DNA of 64,000 nt from Linum tenue (lineage: Eukaryota > Streptophyta > Magnoliopsida > Malpighiales > Linaceae): the NCBI GenBank assembly GCA_946122785.1, contig CAMGYJ010000006.1, forward strand, positions 67,085,676 to 67,149,675, in the 5' to 3' direction. This document shows positions 1-11,067 of this stretch, in pieces. The notes beneath the pieces were generated by a model that had not been told where the DNA came from, made no database searches, and was given only the letters and a program-made list of their open reading frames with translations. Both the position numbers and the translations under genes were made by a program. Positions within the stretch are counted from its first letter, which is position 1. The number at the start of each line of letters is the position of its first letter.

Positions 1-111
1 TTATTGAACTTTCTCTCAACAAATCAATTATTGTGTTTCAAATCGACAACAACGCTATCTATTAAGCACATGTTATTCAAACCCATACGAATATATACTT
101 TCGTTTGAAAG

Positions 112-423
112 TGCTAGTAAACGGTATATGAACTACGTTTGAACCTCTCCTAACAACTCGGAGTATTGGGATCAACTGTATCTTGACATGGACACATGGT
201 ATCAGAACCTTCTGTAACCGAGAGGTCTCATGTTCGAATCTTGGTGACCCCCATCTGTCATCTGTTTCTGTTAAGCACATGGTGTCCGGACCTGTGCCTA
301 TGCAAATTCCAAGCCTATCTGAGTGGCTTGAGTTTGAGGGGGTATGTTGGTAAACGGTATATGAATCACAATTGAAGCTCTTCCAAAACTCAAATTATTA
401 GAATCAACTGGTGGTTCTTGACA
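112..423 (+). mobile_element. TRIM-like miniature LTR retroelement
   Basis: Two direct repeats of about 77-79 bp (112-188 and 345-423) both begin TG and end CA. They flank about 156 bp of internal sequence with no coding capacity. Just inside the left repeat is a primer-binding-site-like stretch (197-208, TGGTATCAGAAC), matching the initiator-Met tRNA 3' end used by plant LTR elements. Just before the right repeat is a purine tract (334-342). This is the layout of a terminal-repeat retrotransposon in miniature, which depends on enzymes supplied in trans. The internal part also carries a B-box-like GTTCGAATC at 233-241. The 5-bp flanks (GAAAG and GAATC) do not form a convincing TSD, so the exact ends are less certain. 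Confidence 0.6.
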
Positions 424-1344
424 GAATCTAAATATAGTTTTCTTACTTCATCATCTTTGCGTATAATATCACCCATATTTGTGCTTTCCAAGTCAAGCGA
501 AGAGAAAACCTAACACGAAACATAACATCAGCCAGCCCCCTGACTTCTTAATATCTTCTGTTGTTAGGTTTCAGCTACAACAACAGATTAACCAAAGCAT
601 CTCACTGTCTTTGGCAATGGCAATGGCCGGCGCGCATGTTATCTGTCGTGTAAAGTTGGCGGTTGGATAAATGTTGATGTTAATTAGGATGACCCATGTG
701 ATGTGAGTCATATAATTTGATTACTCCATACTTCCTTTTTCTTTCTCGCAGCATATTCCCAGTTTTGTACTAACACCAACAATACGGCTTATCTAATCTC
801 CCTTTTCCCACCTTCTTTGTAAAGAAAGCTTTTCTTCGTCATATTAACACAATCAACAACCATGAACCATATAGCTTATCTATCCTATCCATAGCACATA
901 CTATACACCTTTCCAAATACATTCCACGCGGCCACATGCACCTAAACCCTATTCTACTGGCCGTCCCCGTGAGTATGCATAACTAGAAATTTCATATTCG
1001 ATTACATAATTAAGCTACACTATATTTTCCGTTACATTAACTCCTTAGTCATTGGAAAATGGAATATGATGAATTGGTTGTTGAGGGGATGTTGGAACAT
1101 TGAATATATATATGGCCGAAAATTCTTATGTTTGGATTTCAAAAACTGATGATTTAAGTAATAACGATATGATCAATTATGTTATGGCATAAAATGGGAT
1201 AGTGTGGACTTTGTCGGCTTATCTTTGTAGGGTTGTCAAGAATGATATTATCGTGCAACTCGTGAGAGTCAAATTTTTATTCCGCTAATACAAATATCTT
1301 TCAATGAATACACATACAATAATATAATATTTAAAATTACATGA
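424..1344. other. AT-rich intergenic DNA, no gene seen
   Basis: Only short, unconserved reading frames occur here. The longest, 479-670 on the plus strand, resembles no family I know. Confidence 0.6.
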
Positions 1345-1353
1345 TACTCTTGA

Positions 1354-1665
1354 GAGCACTTTTACTATGCTATATAGTATTGGTGCTTTAATGTACAACT
1401 TAAAGTTGTACCATAACATTAAATGTATAAGCTAGTTTAGATTGTACCATAAAGCAACTTGTACTATTATGTTATTGTACAACTTTACAACTTGAAGTTG
1501 TATCATCACATAAATGTACAAGTTTAAGTTGTACCATAAAAGAATTTGTACAAAAAGTATAGGTACAATCTAAAGTTGTACCATAACGTAAATGTACAAT
1601 TTTAAGTTGTACCATAAAGACAAAACCCTATAGCGCCGATACTATATAGCATTGAAAAATTTCTC
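1354..1665. mobile_element. Mutator-type MITE with internal tandem repeats
   Basis: The 312-bp element is bounded by a perfect 9-bp TSD (TACTCTTGA, 1345-1353 and 1666-1674). Its terminal inverted repeats are about 34 bp and match at most positions; the best block reads GCTATATAGTAT. A 9-bp TSD is characteristic of Mutator-like elements. The interior is an imperfect array of the motif TTGTACCATAA (five exact copies and one degenerate) alternating with TGTACAA-type inverted motifs. There is no coding capacity. Confidence 0.85.
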
Positions 1666-1674
1666 TACTCTTGA

Positions 1675-2507
1675 ATATTTTACCTGAATTGAATCCGAAT
1701 CCCTCATTGAAACTATATTGAAAACTAGTTCGCCCCCACTTATTCTAAAAATTATGAAACTCAAGAATGAAAATTTATACAATTTATTTTTAAAAACAAA
1801 AAAAAGCATCTAGTCATCAATCTTTCTTTTGTCAACAAATAAAGCCGTTGTTGTTGACATGCATCTTACCATATAACTAACTAGCTTAGTCATCAAAGCA
1901 CATTAGAAGAACCCAAATGGAAAAGCTTCCACGCATTGACATTTTCAGGTGTTCAGTCAAGCTATATGATCTATCAACCCTAAATTCCTGTCATAACGAA
2001 ATTGGTGTATACCAAACACTCCCCTATGGGCGAACTTTAATTAAAGCCGATTTGGTGGGACAATGACTGGATCATAGTCGATTAATTACTACTAACAATC
2101 CGTCGTGTCCGCACATGCATGCATGTTGCCCTAGGGGCCGTTTGGATGGATAAGAGAGGGCTGTCGGAATTGATGTGATGCAAATGGACTTATAACAAAC
2201 AAGGCCCACTTTGAAAATGCTGGACCTAAAGCTTTTCTTCTGCTATTCATCATCGATCAAATTGGCTTAAAAAGGCTAAAAGCCCAAAAAGCAGGGTGAG
2301 ACTGCTGACGTCTAAAGCGAGGAAAAGGCTGGCAAAAGGAAGATTTCCCGGGTTTTTATGACGTCCCCAAAAGTTGTGTTTTTTATGTGTATGTTATTGT
2401 TGGGGGAGGCTTTTGAAGTCATCTTGTGTTGCGTCGATTCCATATGGTATGTTTACAGAATAGTGTGGCAGGAAATCTAGCTATGATCTATGTATCTTCT
2501 AGGCTAA
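1675..2507. other. Intergenic DNA, no gene seen
   Basis: Low-complexity AT-rich sequence without a credible reading frame or repeat boundary. Confidence 0.55.
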
Positions 2508-2516
2508 GCTTCTTTC

Positions 2517-2983
2517 CAAGGTTGTCAGCCCGCGGGTTGACCCGCGGGTCGACCCAGTTTGACCCTGACCCGATGAGAAAAACGGACCGCACGCACCCGT
2601 CGGGCCGGCCGCTATAAGGTACCGGGTTGGAGGTCAAATTGTGTCATTTTTTCCTTTGATTTGCGAAATGCGTCTATTTTCCGATTTTTCTTTTCGCCCA
2701 ACTCAATCTTTGGAATCCTAAGTTGAACATTTGAATATTTATGTTATATAAGTGTGTGTGAATTTTCATTATATGTTGGATCCAAGTACGATATGTTATT
2801 TTGGTGTAATATTATATGTTATAACTCATATGTTAGATAAGATTTGATATAATTTATGAGGATAAGTACAATATAATGACTTTTTCCATATTTCCGGGCC
2901 AAACCGGGCTAAAACTGTTGACCCATTAACCCTTGACCCACTAGCTCGACCGGGTCCGGGTCAACCCGCGGGTTGACAACCTT
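2517..2983. mobile_element. Mutator-type MITE with GC-rich inverted ends
   Basis: The inverted termini share AAGGTTGTCA followed by CCCGCGGGTTGACCCG, and extend about 28 bp. The flanks carry a 9-bp direct repeat GCTTCTTTC (2508-2516 and 2984-2992), which supports a Mutator-type insertion of 467 bp with one extra C at the left end. The ends are very GC-rich and the centre very AT-rich. There is no coding capacity. Confidence 0.75.
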
Positions 2984-2992
2984 GCTTCTTTC

Positions 2993-3694
2993 TCAATATA
3001 CTAGAGAGCTTTTATGGGGACTCCTAACCAACGGAAGATCGTTTCAGGGTTGTTTGCCGATTGGATTTGGGTGATGCATTTATCACCCAATTTCAAGTAA
3101 GATGGATTTAGATATTCAAAATTTATGGACGCCACGGATTTATAAATACCGTATTTTACTAGGAAATTGGTTGAGGGCTAGAACATTTTGGTGCAAAATG
3201 ATATAAGTTCGTGATCAAATCAACTACAAACAAACAATGTACTCTTTCAATCCTGTGATGCAATAAATTTATCAAAATTTGAAGATTTTTAAAACTCAAA
3301 ATCCTCGTGTTTATTCCAACATGCAAACCATCGTTAGTGCAAGAAAAACAAAAACATTTTTTCACGCTAAATTATGTAATATTTTTTCATATACTTAAAA
3401 TTTTGCACATATCAAATAAATCTCGTGCATATATTTTTATCTGCATTCAAATATCATATTTTATCTGACTCATATTACAGTCAAGTAAACCATTTTCTGA
3501 GTCCAAGTACTTACTGTTAATTGGAAGATGTTGAGTTCGGATCTACTCCATTCATTTGTTAATAATAAACAACGTGAAAGTGGACCAATAAATATGATTG
3601 AATGAAATGAAACGGAGACGAAAATAATTAGACCCGTCAAATATACAACGCATCAATTTAGTGGGGGGAATGTAGCCTATCGCCCTATCAATTT
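2993..3694. other. Intergenic DNA, no gene seen
   Basis: AT-rich sequence; short frames only. Confidence 0.55.
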
Positions 3695-4124
3695 ACAGCC
3701 TGTTTGGATGGACAAAAAACTCAGGAATTGGAATTTCATTTCCAATTCTATTTCATTATTTCATGTTTGGAATGGTAAGAAGGTTGGGAAATGAATTCCA
3801 TTTGACTAAAATATTGGAAATTAGAATTCCTATCAAAAGTGATAGGAATTGGGTTTATGGAGATGGAATTAGTGGGACCCATTCATATTTATTATTATTT
3901 TATAATTCCACTATCTTATTTCTCTCTTTCTCTCTCATCCATATTTCATTTCCCAAGATAAAAAAATCTACTAAATCATTAATGATTGTTAAAGAATACA
4001 ATTCATTTCCATAGTTGTTGGAATTATGCCAAACACAAATATTGGAAATGGAATTCCATAAAAGTTAGAACTGGGAATGAAAATTCATTTCCATTTCTTA
4101 TGGAATTGTATCCAAACAGGCTGT
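3695..4124. mobile_element. MITE with CCTGTTTGGAT inverted ends
   Basis: The left end ACAGCCTGTTTGGAT and the right end are exact inverted copies over 15 bp. Inside, arms rich in GGAATT/AATTCC give weaker pairing over about 100 bp. The terminal CCTGTTTGGAT motif is common in plant MITEs of the Harbinger/hAT classes. I see no clear TSD, so the superfamily is not assigned. Confidence 0.65.
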
Positions 4125-4474
4125 GTCAAAGTTAAAATTTAATTCAATGAGTACCTAATTGTTGACTTACTGAGGACAAATAGGCCCATGGTACTTTTCG
4201 TCGCCAAGGAGCACAAAGGCCCAATTCTTTACGGTATGGGCCTATTAAAAGGCCCCCCGCTCATTGTATAGCTAGCTGTTCGTGGCATAGGGCCCAATGC
4301 CAATTATCGTTCTTCCCTTCTCCAAAAAGTCAATTTGATTTACCACAAGATTTTGCTACGGTGACCCGCTGTAACTTAGCGAAAATAGTTGGCCACTTTC
4401 GAAAAATTATTGCTCATGTTTAATGTTCATGATGATTTTAGGATCAGAATAACTATTTTTCGAATATCCCGAAA

Positions 4475-4788
4475 TGGATAAATGTCACATTTGGTTACTG
4501 GGATTACTAAATCGTGTTATGTTTAGTCACTAAAAAATATTACTATCAATTTTTGTCACTCGAATTATTAAAACAAGTCACATTTAGTCACTCTTCCGTC
4601 AGCCCGCGTCCAACTCCGGTCACTCGAATTACTTTTCTTTTTTAATGAATGTCACTCGAATTACTGAAACGTGTCACATTTAGTCATGTTTCAATAATTC
4701 GAGTGGCCAAAATTGATATTAATTTTTTCTAGTGACTAAACATAACATAATTTAGTAATCTCAATGATCAAATGTGATATTTACCCAT
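4475..4788. mobile_element. Long-TIR MITE (fold-back type)
   Basis: About 110 bp at each end form near-matching inverted repeats containing AAATGTCACATTTG, TTATGTTTAGTCACTA and CACTCGAATTATT. They flank a short centre with a GTCAGCCCGCGTCC block. The transcript of either strand would fold into a long hairpin. A TSD is not clear: the flanks show CCCGAA and CCCGGAA. Confidence 0.7.
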
Positions 4789-4789
4789 C

Positions 4790-7223
4790 CCGGAATTCAG
4801 TAATGACCTGAAAAGGAAAGATTATCTGCTCCAATACTGCGAAGTACCATTCTTCTGTTCCTCCCTTGGACTAGAAAGTGTTATAATTCAATGTACTACA
4901 GAACTGTGGCAGCTGTGCCTTTTTCTTTTCTTATCTGGATTTGATTGGATTTAGAATAACTATGGACTATGGTTGGTTGGTGTATCTTAATTGCTTTTCT
5001 TTTATCCATTTAATAAGCACAGTACTGTTCCATTTTATCTTCTCCTTTGATTACTTTTGATATAGCTACCAGCCTAACACCGTAATGTAAAGCCTTCAAA
5101 GTTGCCATTGCGGATAACGAGAACTTTTACAAGATCATGTTCAGTTGCTTAATAAACACATCACTTGATCAACTTGCAAATTGCGAAGGTGAACGGATGA
5201 TGTTGGAGAGAAAGTTTACCATGCCCGTTAAAAATTGTATAAAAGTCATTTTATCATGTAGTAGGCTGAATTTTTAAGAGTCATAGACCTATATAAACTC
5301 CAAAAATATGGCTAAACAATTACAATTTAGTTGCCCTTGATATCGTTCTGTTTATTTCAATACATGTAACTTATTTAACGACTTGAATAACGGAGTGTCG
5401 ATCAAATATCATCTCCTTTTTCTTATTTAACTCTCATGTCTGTCTTGCTAAATCCACAAAATGTAAATTACAGTCTAGGAATTAGAGTGACCTTAAATAT
5501 CCATTTATTGTTTAGATCCTTTGAAAACTAAACAAAAACAAGATTATGAATAAATGAAATAAAGTTATTTTGTTCATTGTATTGTCTCTAAATATTATTC
5601 ATTGTTTTCAGAGTCAGTGAATACGCACGCAACTTCGAATTCGATTAACAAACTAATTTTTCTTTGGAAATATTTTATTATTTGGGTTTGGGTTCTGGGT
5701 CTGGTCTGTAACCGTTTTCTTTGCCAGATTGGATTAGGTTTAGTGAACCACATCGTGTTAGTGAAAAATGGCTCTGCTCGATATAGTGAAACTGGCTCTC
5801 TCTCGCCCGTGAACTAGCTAACACACATTGTGTTAGTGAACCACATAAATTGTGCGTCGTATTTTCGATTCTCGCTTTCGTATTCTTGCTTTCTCGATTA
5901 CGACGATTTACCGACCAGCGCGTTTATAACAATCATGAATACAAAAAATTCATTGTTTATTAATGTCATGGAAATGTAGGAAAGAGCAAGTGACTATCCA
6001 TTGTAGCACTGGGAAAGGTGATAATAAAGCAATTAAATAATTAAGTGAAAAAAGTTTGAGGCAAGCAATACATTGCATGCCTTTCATTCTTCATTTTTAT
6101 TTTTTTTTATTTTTTGTGTGTTATATGTTAGGTGAAGGATTTTCATGAATGGATTAGAATCCCTTGCTGAGTCACATGTGTTTCAGCATATTGATGGAAA
6201 AAAGAGGCATGTTTTTTCAGCTGTATTGTGTGTTAAAAAAATATACCTACATCAAGTAGCAAATATCACAAGCTTGTAACATGCTGTTATCATAAAAGTG
6301 TTGTAATATTCAGATGTTGGATAGAGACATGATCGATAGTTTTCAAAATACATGACTATGATTGTTAAGAGAGTTGGAGACTGATTTTGGGTGAAAAAAA
6401 TAATAAACAAACTTATTATCTTTCTCTTTAAATTTTTGTATTTACACCCAAATGTTAATCAGCCATATTATCGATCAACCTGGTTTTCGAATCCCATTAA
6501 CTCGAGCTCGATACCTGCATCTGGAATGGCTGTTTCACTACAAAAATCATCAAAAATACATAATTGACCAGACAAAACTACAACCACGATATAAGAAAAA
6601 GTGGCATCTTAATTCCCAACTTGTAATCTTCTCCCCCTAAGCTTGCTGTGCTAGTGTTGGGGATGTGCAATCCTAAAGCCATCCGGCTTGAGCTCCTGCA
6701 ATGCAAGTCCTGCTGAATTTTGAGTCCGAACTCAAGAAGTGAATAATTAATTAGTGTTCAATCTCGATCAATTATTGATGAATATCTAATCTGGCTGCTC
6801 AATTTGGTAAACTGACCCAAACAATTTGTTTTCGATAGAACAGGGCCTTAATTGGATACCCACATTGAAAGAGAGCTAGTTAGGTTAGTATATGCTATTA
6901 TATATGGGTTAGTGGAACCCCCTTTCTTGACCAAATTCTTGTCCATATATGTATATACTCAACTCCATTGTTTCACGATAACGCAAGAAATTAGCAACAG
7001 AACCCCCACCAATCCAAGCCCTGATTGGCTCCTGCACCAAGCCATTCCCATTTGGCCAGCGCCTTTAATGCGTGCTCTCAAAGAGTTTGGATCCCATCAA
7101 TTTAACTAATCCCCTCCAAAACTAACGTCCTTGATTTCATATAATTTATGTTATAGTTCATCGTTTCTGGGTAACTGTGAGATGTTGCGAAAACCCTACA
7201 CGACTATGCTTATAGTGTTGTCA
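4790..7223. other. Intergenic DNA, no gene seen
   Basis: AT-rich DNA without a recognisable host gene, apart from an LTR-like relic near 5779-5935 listed separately. The 6852-7109 plus-strand frame has no recognisable domain. Confidence 0.5.
5779..5935 (+). repeat. Relic of an LTR end, second copy at 37711-37830
   Basis: The segment contains ATAGTGAAACTG, then GCCCGTG, ACTAACACACATTGTGTTA-like and GAACCACGTAA-like blocks, followed by a pyrimidine-rich stretch. The same ordered blocks recur at 37711-37830 with about 80% identity. The order resembles the R-U5 part of plant Copia LTRs. No internal domain, PBS or TSD is visible, so this is a dispersed relic assigned by inference. Confidence 0.4.
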
Positions 7224-7232
7224 TTTCAATAA

Positions 7233-8121
7233 CTGAATGGCTAAACGTCGCCCTGCTATTACTATTATCGCCCTAATTTGAACGTAAAACTACTAAATTA
7301 TCCTTCATTAATCAAACCAAAATAAATTAAAAATTTCTAAAATCACTAATCCTCCAATATGATGGACCACCGACAAATACTCCCCGCTGCCGCCTACCTA
7401 CAATCTGCAGCCGTTCCATCTCCTCCGCTCTTCTCCCCAATTCATCGACGACACCATCCATCCAACCGCCTTCTTTATCGAGGGAGTAATCTCTGCTCTG
7501 ATCGAACACCCATCTCATTCCGTCGCCGCCCTCCTCGCACCGGACAGATACCATCCTGGCGGCAGCCGCGGCGTTGCTGTGAGAAATCAGGGAATCCTCC
7601 TATAAAAATTACAAAACAACGGCACCATACAAATATTGTTACTCTCTCCCCGTGATCATCTCCAACCCATGCACCCATCATAACCTTCCGCACCTTCTTA
7701 TTATTGGCACCAGGGAGTACTCCGCTGGTAGTAATACCGGCGTTTCCATTCCGATGTGCCTCCGGACGGGCCGCCGTCGAGAACTAAAAAAGCAAGTTCC
7801 CTGAATAGTTTTATGAGCTTAAAAAGCTATTGTTAATTAATAATCCTTAAGTCCTTAACTAAATTAGAACTTATGATTTCCTTTCCTTCTTCTTCTTCTC
7901 GTTTGGTGTGGGTTGACGATCTCCGGAGAGCAGAGGAGAGATCCTTGTAACGTGGACAGCAGGTAGCAGTTTGATTCCTATAGGGAGTGTTTTTTGTTCT
8001 TTTATATGTTTAATTGTGTTTGTTATGTACTAAGAACAAAGAAATAAAAGGGATAAAAAGGTCGTTTTGATTTTTAAGTTAGGGTGATTAAGTAGAATCT
8101 AGTGCGACGTTTAGCAATCCC
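7233..8121. mobile_element. Mutator-like element with coding-like interior
   Basis: The direct 9-bp flanks TTTCAATAA (7224-7232 and 8122-8130) enclose an 889-bp element. Its imperfect inverted ends of about 65 bp share GCTAAACGTCGC, then ATCGCCCTAA-like and TTATCC blocks. The GC-rich interior (about 7360-7790) has overlapping open frames of 75-98 codons on both strands, unlike the AT-rich surroundings. That is the pattern of a Pack-MULE that captured host exon sequence. I could not identify a donor gene and no transposase is present. Confidence 0.65.
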
Positions 8122-8278
8122 TTTCAATAAACTCGTTCTCATATCATATAAATATCAATAGCCCGATTTAGTATTGTTGCATTTTAGTTTTTTAGTTAAA
8201 AAAAGTTCTCAATAACTTAGATATTATACAACTAAATTTTTTATAGATTACCATTTCTCACCATCAATCATAATAATG

Positions 8279-9464
8279 GAATGGGTAAATACTATTTTTT
8301 AGCCAAAAAATTTTCTCATTCCGTAATATTAGCCAAAACTATCGTAATACGAATTATTAGCCAAACGTTAATTATCCGTTACCATCTCCTTTAAAATTGT
8401 TGACTAGGCACGACAATGCTGAGTTGGTATCCAGGTGGCGATCAATTTCGGTTCTAATTTTAAACTTAAAAAATAACGATTTAAAAAAAGAAAAGGAAAA
8501 ATAAACCCCCTCGGTCCCGACTTACCACCTCCCTCCTCCGGTCTCTTCCTTATTCCCTCATCTCCGCCCGACGATCTCCCTCCACCATTTCCAGCAGGCG
8601 AGGCAGCAAAATCTGTCGTCGTCTATTAAACCACCACGATCGTTGCGCCTCACTGATTTCAGGAGTCTAACAGCGCCATCCATCTCTGTGTTTTGAAGCA
8701 CCGCGGTCGACGCCCGACTGAGAAGCCAGCTGAAGACGAAGAGAGAGGGACAATTCAATCGGAGTCCAATCTTTGGCCGAGAAATCTTCAAGCAAGGTAA
8801 GGTTGTTCCAGTTTTTCGATTCGAACCCTATCCCTTTCGAAATTTTTGGTTTGAGTACACAATCCTTTCTTCCAAATCGAACCCTTTCTGTAATTTTAGG
8901 GTTTCTCAATTTGCGAAGAGTGGAGAATTTACATGGATTGAGAATCGATAAGTTCAATTAAGTTTCTTAGATGGAGAATCGAAAACCGAACCCAAATCAT
9001 GCCTCGATTTGCTTTTTGTTTCTTGGGTGCTTCTGGTGCATCTTGGTTTCTCGATGCTGGCCATTTTATTGTCTTCTGGTTCCGTATGCAGATGCCGAAG
9101 GGAAGAGACGACTACGACGAGGCTCAACGATGGCGGCAGCGAGGCTCAACGATGATGGCCCGATGCTCAACTACGGCCGCGGCGACGAGGGCAGAAAATG
9201 GATTCGTGCGTTTTAAAGACAATATGAGGAATTAAAAATTAAAAGCAAAAAATAATAAAAGACCAAATTTTAATGTTGTCATACGTGGAAGCTGACGTGT
9301 TTGCTGAGTTGGACCACCGTTAACAAAAAATTTGCGGTAATGGAATTAATGCTAATATTTCGCAACGTCAATTAACATTTGGCTAATAATTAGTATTACG
9401 ATAGTTTTGACTAATATTACGAAATGAGGAAAATATTTTGCTAAAAAATAGTATTTACTGAATC
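8279..9464. mobile_element. Long-TIR element with coding-like interior
   Basis: About 90-bp inverted ends match closely; shared blocks are GTAAATACTATTTTTTAG, AAAACTATCGTAATAC and AATTATTAGCCAAA. Between them lies a more GC-rich interior (about 8510-9230) with overlapping frames of 60-96 codons and splice-like signals (AAGGTAAGG near 8795, TTTCTTAG before ATGG near 8970). Subterminal TACGTGG (9282-9288) and TGACGTG (9293-9299) are present. The architecture matches the Mutator-like elements at 20.2 and 21.8 kb, but no 9-bp TSD is apparent here, so superfamily assignment is by inference. Confidence 0.6.
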
Positions 9465-9520
9465 CTTAATTTCAAGAAAGGGAATGAAAATGGCACAAAA
9501 AAGGGATCAGTTAGCGTGAC

Positions 9521-10053
9521 TACCCCTAAAGGGGTAGTGATTTTTGACACCCCCTTTATGATTGGCCAATTTTATTTCCAATCATTGGCAAGTATTAATT
9601 AAACTGATTTTTTATTTTTTTTAATCTTGTAATTTGGGGTCTCTCACCACATTGGAAAAGAGAAAGAATCTGGGGAAAAATGAAATCACCCCCATTAATT
9701 ACATAATTAATTTCTCTCACTGGTACATTAATTACACGTACCACTCCACTGGTACACGTACCACTCCACTGGTACATGTACCAGTGGAGTGGTACGTGTA
9801 CCAGTGGAGTGGTACGTGTAATTAATGTACCAGTGAGAGAAATTAATTATGTAATTAATGGGGGTGATTTCGTTTTTCCCCAGATCCTTCCCCATTCATA
9901 ATTACCAACGTTTTTCTCCTTCCCCATTCATAATTATTATCACAATTAAGGCTTTCCTAATTTACAAGATTACAATAAATAAAGTAAAAAGCTTAAATGG
10001 AAAAGTGACCAATCAAGAGGAGGGTGTCAAAAACCACTACCCCTTTAGGGGTT
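9521..10053. mobile_element. Fold-back element with nested palindrome
   Basis: The outer inverted ends share CCCCTAAAGGGGTAGTG and TTTTTGACACCC. The 5' arm is at 9521-9557 and the 3' arm at about 10018-10053. The terminus is itself locally palindromic (CCCCTAAAGGGG). Inside lies a near-perfect 218-bp palindrome (listed separately). Downstream of it is a 33-bp-period direct repeat of CCTTCCCCATTCATAATTA. There is no coding capacity. TTAGC occurs on both flanks (9511-9515 and 10052-10056) but I cannot prove it is the TSD. Confidence 0.6.
9668..9885. repeat. 218-bp near-perfect palindrome
   Basis: The arms 9668-9776 and 9777-9885 are inverted copies over 109 bp with a single mismatch and no spacer; the centre is GGTACA/TGTACC. 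Each arm contains repeated CCACTCCACTGGTACA-type blocks. Transcribed RNA would form a very stable hairpin, and in DNA it could extrude as a cruciform. Confidence 0.95.
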
Positions 10054-11067
10054 AGCATAGTATCCGACCCCCACAAAAAATAATCTTTGTGATACAAGGA
10101 CTTTCGATCTGGACCTCTCCCTAATCATAGAAAAGCTCCATTGGAATCGGAAGGTCAATCAATTGCACATGCACTTATGCCAAAGGACTTAAATATATTT
10201 TTGCCTTTACAAGTTGTGGAGAGGTGTACAAGTGTTCATGAATATACCTCGAGATAAAACACCACCCCCCACAACTTCTACCTGCTGAAAGGGCAACAAT
10301 AATAATTAGCCATCGCTTTGCATCACACCACGCTTCCAATCAATTAAATATTAACCCACTTGTACCAATGCTGATGTCTCACTCACTCTCAACATACCCC
10401 TAATTAATTAATCCAACCCCATAATCTTCTGATTAATCATACAAAAATGTCGGCATCGCCCAAATAATAACCCCATCTGCAACGTGACGTACGCTGTCGT
10501 ATTAGACAGTAGCCAGAATGATAATCAATCTTAAATCTTTATTTTATTAATAAGATTCTTTTTTTTCTTCTTCTTCTTTAATTGTGGTGTTACATGTGGT
10601 AGAATAACAAATTCCTCTGAAAATGAATCCCCTCCTCTAAAAACTTTCACCACCCCAAAAGGGTAAAAAGAATTTTATAATAAATTAACCTACCTCTATA
10701 AAGAATACAACCCCTCAATTCCTAGCTAATTTCGTCTCCAACGATGGACGGGCCATCTAACATCACTAATAATTTAATAATTAATTAATAACCTCGGGTA
10801 GCGCCTGCCTATCAGTTTTGACGGGCCAACTTAGTTCGCTTTCCCATTAGCGAGTCCACCTCCCCGTCAGCCCAACGGGCCCACGGCCCATTTCAGTGGT
10901 GTCCTACGTGGCCCTCACATGCCGTAGGCCCCACACCACCATGTTATTGGTTTCTCCATGGCGGCATGGGTCACGGGCCATTTCTCCCATAATCCCCGAC
11001 CCATCAGCCAACCCGCCCGGCCGACCCATGTGATCCAGTATTAAAAACAAAAACAAAAAAAAGGTTT
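10054..11067. other. Intergenic DNA downstream of the thaumatin-like gene
   Basis: No coding frame is supported. The part nearest 11067 should hold the 3' UTR and polyadenylation signals of the minus-strand thaumatin-like gene. Several GGGCC/GGCCC motifs lie between 10860 and 11030. Confidence 0.5.

Noticed and set aside
233..255. tRNA gene suggested by GTTCGAATC
   Set aside because: Only a T-arm-like piece is present; no acceptor stem or A box fits, and the segment is the inside of a TRIM.
1354..1665. CRISPR-like array because of regularly recurring short motifs
   Set aside because: The units are imperfect, contiguous and inside a TSD-bounded MITE in a plant genome; there are no unique spacers.
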